Source of the DNA: Piscinibacter gummiphilus
GTDB taxonomy: Bacteria > Pseudomonadota > Gammaproteobacteria > Burkholderiales > Burkholderiaceae_C
Length of the DNA: 64,000 bases
Reading direction: 5' to 3'
Assembly (NCBI RefSeq): GCF_002116905.1
Contig: NZ_CP015118.1
Coordinates: 5,084,001-5,148,000 of the forward strand
Positions 59,663 to 64,000 of this stretch are shown here, in pieces. How positions within the stretch are numbered: position 1 is the stretch's first letter; every line of letters starts with the position of its first letter. The position numbers and the translations under genes were made by a program. The notes under the pieces are model-generated. The model saw nothing but the letters and a program-made list of their open reading frames with translations. It had not been told where the DNA came from and searched no databases.

Positions 59663-60655
59663 CTACAGGTCCAGCAGCACCGCACCCCAGGTGAAACCGC
59701 CACCCACACCTTCGAGCATCACGGTGTCGCCCGGCTTGATGGTGCCGGCCCGCACCGCCACGTCGAGGGCGAGCGGAATGGAGGCGGCCGACGTGTTGCC
59801 GTGTTCGTCGACGGTGACCACCACCTTCTCGAGCGGCAGCTTCAGCTTCTTGGCCGTGCCGTGCATGATCCGGATGTTGGCCTGGTGCGGCACCAGCCAG
59901 TCGATGTCTTCCTGGGCGCGGCCGGCCTTGGCCAGCACCGAGCGGGCCACGTCCTCCAGCACGCCCACGGCGAGCTTGAACACGGCCTGGCCGTCCATCT
60001 TGAGGAACGGATCGCCCAGCACCTGCCCGCCCGAGACGGTGCCCGGCGTGCAGAGGATGTCGGAGTGGCGGCCGTCGGCATGCAGCTCGGTGGCGAGGAT
60101 GCCGGGGGTGTCGCTCGCCGACAGCACCACGGCGCCGGCGCCGTCGCCGAACAGCACGCAGGTGGTGCGGTCCTTGAAGTCGAGGATGCGCGAGAAGACT
60201 TCGGCGCCGATCACGAGCGCATGGCGCGCGGCGCCCGTGCGGATCATGGAATCGGCCACCGTCATCGCGTAGACGAAGCCCGAGCACACGGCCTGCACGT
60301 CGAACGCGGCGCAGCCCACGATGCCCAGCTTGCGCTGGACGATGCAGGCGGTGGACGGGAACACCATGTCCGGCGTGGACGTGGCGACGATGATCAGGTC
60401 GATGTCGGTGGCGGCGAGGCCAGCGGACTCGATGGCATGGCGCGCGGCTTCGACGGCGAGGTCGCTGCAGGCCACGTCGGCTTCGGCGAAGTGCCGCGCC
60501 TTGATGCCGGTGCGGGCGATGATCCACTCGTCGGACGTCTCGACACCGTCGGCGGCCAGTTGCTCGGCGAGCTGGGCGTTGCTCAGGCGCTTCGGCGGCA
60601 GGTAGCTGCCGGTGCCGGAAACGCGCGAATAGCGGGCAGAAGAAGATGAGGTCAT
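59663..60655 (-). CDS. fabH: 3-oxoacyl-[ACP] synthase III (FabH)
   Basis: 330 residues. Cys in DVQAVCSGFVYAM, His in WLVPHQANIRI and Asn in VDEHGNTSAASIP. It starts fatty acid synthesis from acetyl-CoA and malonyl-ACP. Its start overlaps the plsX stop by 4 bp; a 67-bp gap separates it from fabD. Confidence 0.97.
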   Translation of the reverse strand: MTSSSSARYSRVSGTGSYLPPKRLSNAQLAEQLAADGVETSDEWIIARTGIKARHFAEADVACSDLAVEAARHAIESAGLAATDIDLIIVATSTPDMVFPSTACIVQRKLGIVGCAAFDVQAVCSGFVYAMTVADSMIRTGAARHALVIGAEVFSRILDFKDRTTCVLFGDGAGAVVLSASDTPGILATELHADGRHSDILCTPGTVSGGQVLGDPFLKMDGQAVFKLAVGVLEDVARSVLAKAGRAQEDIDWLVPHQANIRIMHGTAKKLKLPLEKVVVTVDEHGNTSAASIPLALDVAVRAGTIKPGDTVMLEGVGGGFTWGAVLLDL

Positions 60656-61764
60656 GCAGCGAGGGCGTCGCCCGCGTCCGCGGGAGGCTCGGAGGAAGCG
60701 GCCGCGGCGGGCTGGCTCCGGAGCGTCTCGTGGATCTGGTCGTGCACCCGATCAAGCAAACGATTGCGGGCCGCATCATAAGCCCGATTCAAGGCCTGCT
60801 CGAACGAGAAGGCGTCGGCCGACCCGTGGCTCTTGAAGACGAGGCCCCTCAGGCCCAGCAGCGCGGCCCCGTTGTAGCGGCGGTGGTCGGCCCGGGCCTT
60901 GAACGCCTTGAGCACCGGCATCGCGATGACGGCGAGGGCCTTCGTGAACAGGCTGCGGCTGAATTCCTGCTTGATGAGGCTGACGATCAGGCTCGCCATG
61001 CCTTCGGCGGACTTCAGCGTCACGTTGCCCACGAAGCCGTCGCAGACGACCACGTCGGTGGTGCCCTTGAAGATGTCGTTGCCCTCCACGTTGCCGTGGA
61101 AGTTGATGTCGCCCCGCTCGCCGGCCGCGCGCAGCAGCTGGGCGGCGCGCTTGATGACCTCGCTGCCCTTGATGGCCTCCTCGCCGATGTTCAGCAGGCC
61201 CACTGTGGGATCGGACTTGCCTTCGACGGCGGAGACGAGCGCGCTGCCCATCACCGCGAACTGCAGCAGGTGCTCGGGCGTGGAGTCGACGTTGGCGCCC
61301 AGGTCGAGCACCGTGGTGAACCCGTCGCGGATGTTGGGCATCACCGTGGCGATGGCCGGGCGGTCGATGCCGTCCACCGTCTTGAGCAGGTAGCGGGCGA
61401 CGGCCATCAGCGCGCCGGTGTTGCCGGCGGAGACGCAGACGTCGGCCGCGGCACGCAGGCCTTCCGCACCCGGCTTGACCTGGCTCAGGGCCACGCGCAG
61501 CGACGAATCCTTCTTGCGGCGCAGCGCCACCTCGACCGGGTCGTCCATCTCGACCACCTCGGTGGCGGGCACGACGCGGCAGCGCGGCCACGACGCAGCC
61601 TCGGCCAGCGCATCGGCGCGTCCGACGAGGATCAGTTCCGCATGGGGATGCGCGGCCAGGAAGGCGCGGCAGGCCGGGAGGGTGACGGATGGGCCGTGGT
61701 CGCCGCCCATGCAGTCGATGGACAGGCGGACGGTGTCGAGGGCTGTCAGCGCAGGCGAAGTCAT
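60652..61764 (-). CDS. plsX: Phosphate acyltransferase PlsX
   Basis: 370 residues from ATG 61764. Conserved SIDCMGGDHGPSVTLPA, VSAGNTGALMAVARY and VVCDGFVGNVTLKSAEGMA. It turns acyl-ACP into acyl-phosphate for phospholipid synthesis. The rpmF-plsX-fabHDG order is highly conserved. Confidence 0.96.
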   Translation of the reverse strand: MTSPALTALDTVRLSIDCMGGDHGPSVTLPACRAFLAAHPHAELILVGRADALAEAASWPRCRVVPATEVVEMDDPVEVALRRKKDSSLRVALSQVKPGAEGLRAAADVCVSAGNTGALMAVARYLLKTVDGIDRPAIATVMPNIRDGFTTVLDLGANVDSTPEHLLQFAVMGSALVSAVEGKSDPTVGLLNIGEEAIKGSEVIKRAAQLLRAAGERGDINFHGNVEGNDIFKGTTDVVVCDGFVGNVTLKSAEGMASLIVSLIKQEFSRSLFTKALAVIAMPVLKAFKARADHRRYNGAALLGLRGLVFKSHGSADAFSFEQALNRAYDAARNRLLDRVHDQIHETLRSQPAAAASSEPPADAGDALAA

Positions 61765-61916
61765 CGGGGTGCGAGCGAAGGCGAGCGGCGAATCATCGTC
61801 ACGGAAACACACAAGCCCGGCAAGGCGGTTCAGCGCAGGCCGGGCAAGTGGTGGGAATCAATCAGTTTGCCCGATCGCAAGCGCCGTGGCTTGCGGCCGG
61901 ACAAGGGCGACTGCCT

Positions 61917-62099
61917 TCAGGCGTCCGCCTTGGTCTTGAGGACCTTGCGCCCACGGTAGAAACCGTTCGGGCTGATGTGGTGACGCAGGTGCGTCTCGCC
62001 CGTGGTGGGCTCGATCGCGGTGCCCGGGGTGACCAGGGCATTGTGCGAACGGTGCATACCGCGCTTGGAAGGCGACTTCTTGTTTTGCTGAACGGCCAT
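61917..62099 (-). CDS. rpmF: 50S ribosomal protein L32
   Basis: 60 residues from ATG 62099 (MAVQQNKKSPSKRGMHRSH). Basic and short as expected for L32, with HHISPNGFYRGRKV near the end. An SD-like AGGAG lies a few nt upstream. It lies 152 bp before plsX. Confidence 0.97.
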   Translation of the reverse strand: MAVQQNKKSPSKRGMHRSHNALVTPGTAIEPTTGETHLRHHISPNGFYRGRKVLKTKADA

Positions 62100-62213
62100 G
62101 AAAAGCTCCTTTGGTCTCCTGATCTCTTTCGCAGGAGCCAGGGGGTTTGTTGCACACCGCGGCAATCATGTCGGCCCGGAACACTCCGGAGATCCGCTGC
62201 GCGCGTGTTGGAA

Positions 62214-62227
62214 AGCCCGAGATTCTA
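62214..62227 (-). promoter_or_regulatory. Promoter-like motif upstream of rpmF (shared with acpP)
   Basis: The same 14 bp as at 57805-57818: TAGAATCTCGGGCT on the minus strand. About 115 nt before rpmF. See the acpP entry for the comparison. Confidence 0.4.
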
Positions 62228-62272
62228 GCATGCCCGATCGGACCTGCGCGAATCCCGGATGCCAATGATTGA

Positions 62273-62821
62273 TCAGTTGGGCAGGCCGCCGCGCTTGAGG
62301 GCGGCCAGCTTGGCGAACGGGTTCGGGGCCGCTTCCTCGGGGAGGTCGTCGGCGACCACCGGGATCGGGTCGGGGCAGACGTCGTGCCGCGGCACGATGG
62401 GCAGCTCGAGCAGCAGCTCGTCCTCCACCAGCTCCCGCGCATCGAGCGCGCGAGTGAGCGCCAACACGTCGTCCTCGCTGTCCGCGTCCAGGTCGGCCGC
62501 GGCGTCCTCGCCGTGGACGAACTGGAACGACCGCTCGGCAGCCAGCGCCTCGGTCATGGGTTTCAGGCAGCGCTGGCATTCCAGCTGCACGGTGGCGTGG
62601 GCGACGGCATGCAGCCACACCTGCGATTCGCCGCCCTGGGCGGCACGCAGTTCACCGGTGAGGCGCCAGGTGACGGCCGGCGCGGAGGCCACGGTGCCGG
62701 GCAGCACGGACTCGGCGAGGCGCTCCAGCTCGGCGAGGGGCCACTCGCCCTCGAGGGCGCCACCGTCCTTGGCGAAGGCCGCGACGTCGAGGCGCAGCGG
62801 GTCGAACTCTCGGGATTTCAT
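62273..62821 (-). CDS. yceD: YceD/DUF177 family protein
   Basis: 182 residues from ATG 62821. It has the DUF177 Cys pair in LECQRCLKPM and an acidic C-terminal half. YceD lies beside rpmF in almost all proteobacteria and is linked to 23S rRNA accumulation or ribosome assembly. Its exact role is unclear. The divergent maf starts 65 bp away. Confidence 0.92.
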   Translation of the reverse strand: MKSREFDPLRLDVAAFAKDGGALEGEWPLAELERLAESVLPGTVASAPAVTWRLTGELRAAQGGESQVWLHAVAHATVQLECQRCLKPMTEALAAERSFQFVHGEDAAADLDADSEDDVLALTRALDARELVEDELLLELPIVPRHDVCPDPIPVVADDLPEEAAPNPFAKLAALKRGGLPN

Positions 62822-62886
62822 GTCCGGCATTTTAGATCCCGCCCTCGCGACGGGGTCGCCCCGACCGGCGGTGGGACAATCCCCCG

Positions 62887-63480
62887 ATGCAATCCCCTCA
62901 CCGCCTGATCCTCGCGTCCACGTCGCGCTACCGCCGTGAACTGCTCGAGCGGTTGCGCCTCCCGTTCGACGTGGAGCCCCCGGACGTCGACGAGACCCCC
63001 CTCCCCGGCGAACAGCCCTCCACCCTCGCCCGCCGCCTGGCCCGCGCCAAGGCCGCCGAGGTGGCCGCGCGCTTCCCCGGCGCCATCGTGATCGGCTCCG
63101 ACCAGGTCGCCGACCTCGACGGCCTGCCGCTCGGAAAACCCGGCACCCGCGAACGCGCCATCGAGCAGCTCTCGGCCATGCGCGGCCGCACGGTGCGCTT
63201 CCACACGGCCGTGGCCGTGCGCTGCGTGGCGAAGGCGGTCGACACGAACGAACTCGCCACCGTCACGGTGCGGTTCCGCGACCTGGGCGACGCCGAGATC
63301 GGCCGCTACCTCGACCTCGAACAGCCCTACGACTGTGCCGGCAGCGCCAAGGCCGAGGCCCTGGGCATCACGCTGCTGTCGGCCATCGAGTCCGACGACC
63401 CCACGGCCCTGATCGGACTGCCGCTGATCCGCACCTGCGCGCTGCTGCGCGAAGCCGGCCTCGACCCCCTGAACCCCTGA
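62887..63480 (+). CDS. Maf-family nucleotide pyrophosphatase (YceF type)
   Basis: 197 residues. N-terminal LILASTSRYRRELLERL, VIGSDQVADLDG and the C-terminal DCAGSAKAEALGI. Maf/YceF proteins hydrolyse modified or non-canonical NTPs (m7GTP for the YceF branch). The motif GSDQVADLDG (D-Q-V) agrees with the YceF branch. The next gene starts 10 bp after the stop. Confidence 0.93.
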   Translation: MQSPHRLILASTSRYRRELLERLRLPFDVEPPDVDETPLPGEQPSTLARRLARAKAAEVAARFPGAIVIGSDQVADLDGLPLGKPGTRERAIEQLSAMRGRTVRFHTAVAVRCVAKAVDTNELATVTVRFRDLGDAEIGRYLDLEQPYDCAGSAKAEALGITLLSAIESDDPTALIGLPLIRTCALLREAGLDPLNP

Positions 63481-63490
63481 TGTTTCCCAC

Positions 63491-64000
63491 ATGCCCACCG
63501 GCCGCCTGATCCTCGTCCCCAACACCCTCGACTTCGGCGTCTCCACCGACGGCGACGTGCAGGACGTGCTGCCCCTCGGCGCACTGCGCACGGCCGCGCG
63601 GCTCACCCACTGGGTCGCCGAAAACGCCAAGACCACGCGGGCCTTCCTGAAGCGGGTCGACGCCATCGTGCCGCTCGGGCAGCCGCTTCAGTCGCTGTCG
63701 ATCGTCGAACTGCCCCGCCCGCAGAAGGGGGGCCGCGCGCCCGCAGCCGGCACCGACCTGAAGCCGCTGCTGCAACCCGCCCTCGACGGGCACGACGTGG
63801 GACTCATCTCCGAGGCGGGCCTGCCGGCCATCGCCGACCCCGGGGCCGCGCTCGTGCAGGCGGCCCATGCGCTGGGCATCGCGGTGCTGCCACTGTCGGG
63901 CCCCAGCTCGCTGCTGCTGGCCCTGGGCGCGAGCGGCCTCAACGGGCAGAGCTTCGCGTTCGTGGGCTACCTGCCGGTGGACGCGGGCGAACGCGCGGCA
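63491..64000 (+). CDS. Tetrapyrrole methylase-family SAM-dependent methyltransferase (5' part)
   Basis: The first 170 residues are in the window; the frame continues past the edge. It begins MPTGRLILVPNTLDFGV and has LISEAGLPAIADPGAALVQ and LSGPSSLLLALGASGLNG, as in the RsmI/tetrapyrrole methylase fold. HWVAENAKTTRAFLKRV replaces the EDTR box of RsmI, so this is the RsmI-like paralogue that sits beside maf in betaproteobacteria. Substrate not certain. Confidence 0.85.
   Translation, partial: MPTGRLILVPNTLDFGVSTDGDVQDVLPLGALRTAARLTHWVAENAKTTRAFLKRVDAIVPLGQPLQSLSIVELPRPQKGGRAPAAGTDLKPLLQPALDGHDVGLISEAGLPAIADPGAALVQAAHALGIAVLPLSGPSSLLLALGASGLNGQSFAFVGYLPVDAGERAA

Overview
This window is a GC-rich stretch of a betaproteobacterial chromosome. 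It most likely comes from Burkholderiales of the Rubrivivax/Leptothrix/Rhizobacter/Roseateles type. The evidence is the gene order yceD-rpmF-plsX-fabHDG-acpP-fabF-rpoE-rseAB-mucD-lepA-lepB-rnc-era-recO-pdxJ-acpS-nagZ, the EpsF/EpsG-type chain-length pair, and the divergent rluC/rne arrangement. The assignment to a genus is inference only. I saw no rRNA, tRNA, CRISPR array, transposase or integrase.

Region 1 (1-9426) is nitrogen sensing and urease. A hybrid histidine kinase whose sensor half is an NCS1-type permease, overlapped by a second response regulator, runs divergently from ureA. The urease genes follow as ureA, a hupE/ureJ-like nickel permease, ureB and ureC. A small repeat lipoprotein lies on the opposite strand, then ureE, a hexapeptide acetyltransferase and ureF. 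ureG is found only at 35173, about 25.7 kb away, and no ureD is visible.

Region 2 (about 9427-34280) fills the gap between ureF and ureG. It is an exopolysaccharide (EPS) locus of the Wzx/Wzy type with initiating sugar transferase, flippase, polymerase, EpsF/EpsG chain-length control, six glycosyltransferases, a pyruvyltransferase, an acyltransferase-3 and a GH16 endoglycanase. It also holds a cassette of seven genes (SGNH, MBOAT, DltD-like SGNH, acyl carrier protein, MaoC, SDR, FkbH) that looks like a Dlt-type thioester relay in which FkbH replaces the adenylating enzyme. Each of the four EPS transcription units begins with a recognisable sigma-54 (-24/-12) promoter; two of these are divergent and interlocked in one inverted repeat. 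An OmpR/EnvZ-type two-component pair and a lipoprotein-like dioxygenase close the block before ureG.

Region 3 (35827-64000) is housekeeping. It contains sppA, a Rieske protein, a HAD phosphatase and rluC, then rne with a leader of about 600 nt. The long minus-strand run nagZ to yceD covers translation, RNA processing, the sigma-E envelope-stress module and fatty acid synthesis. A Maf pyrophosphatase and a truncated methyltransferase end the window. A dispersed palindromic repeat sits at three convergent gene ends (fkbH/GT2, ureG/sppA, rne/nagZ). A factor-independent terminator lies in the leader upstream of lepA and may mark a small RNA or an attenuator.
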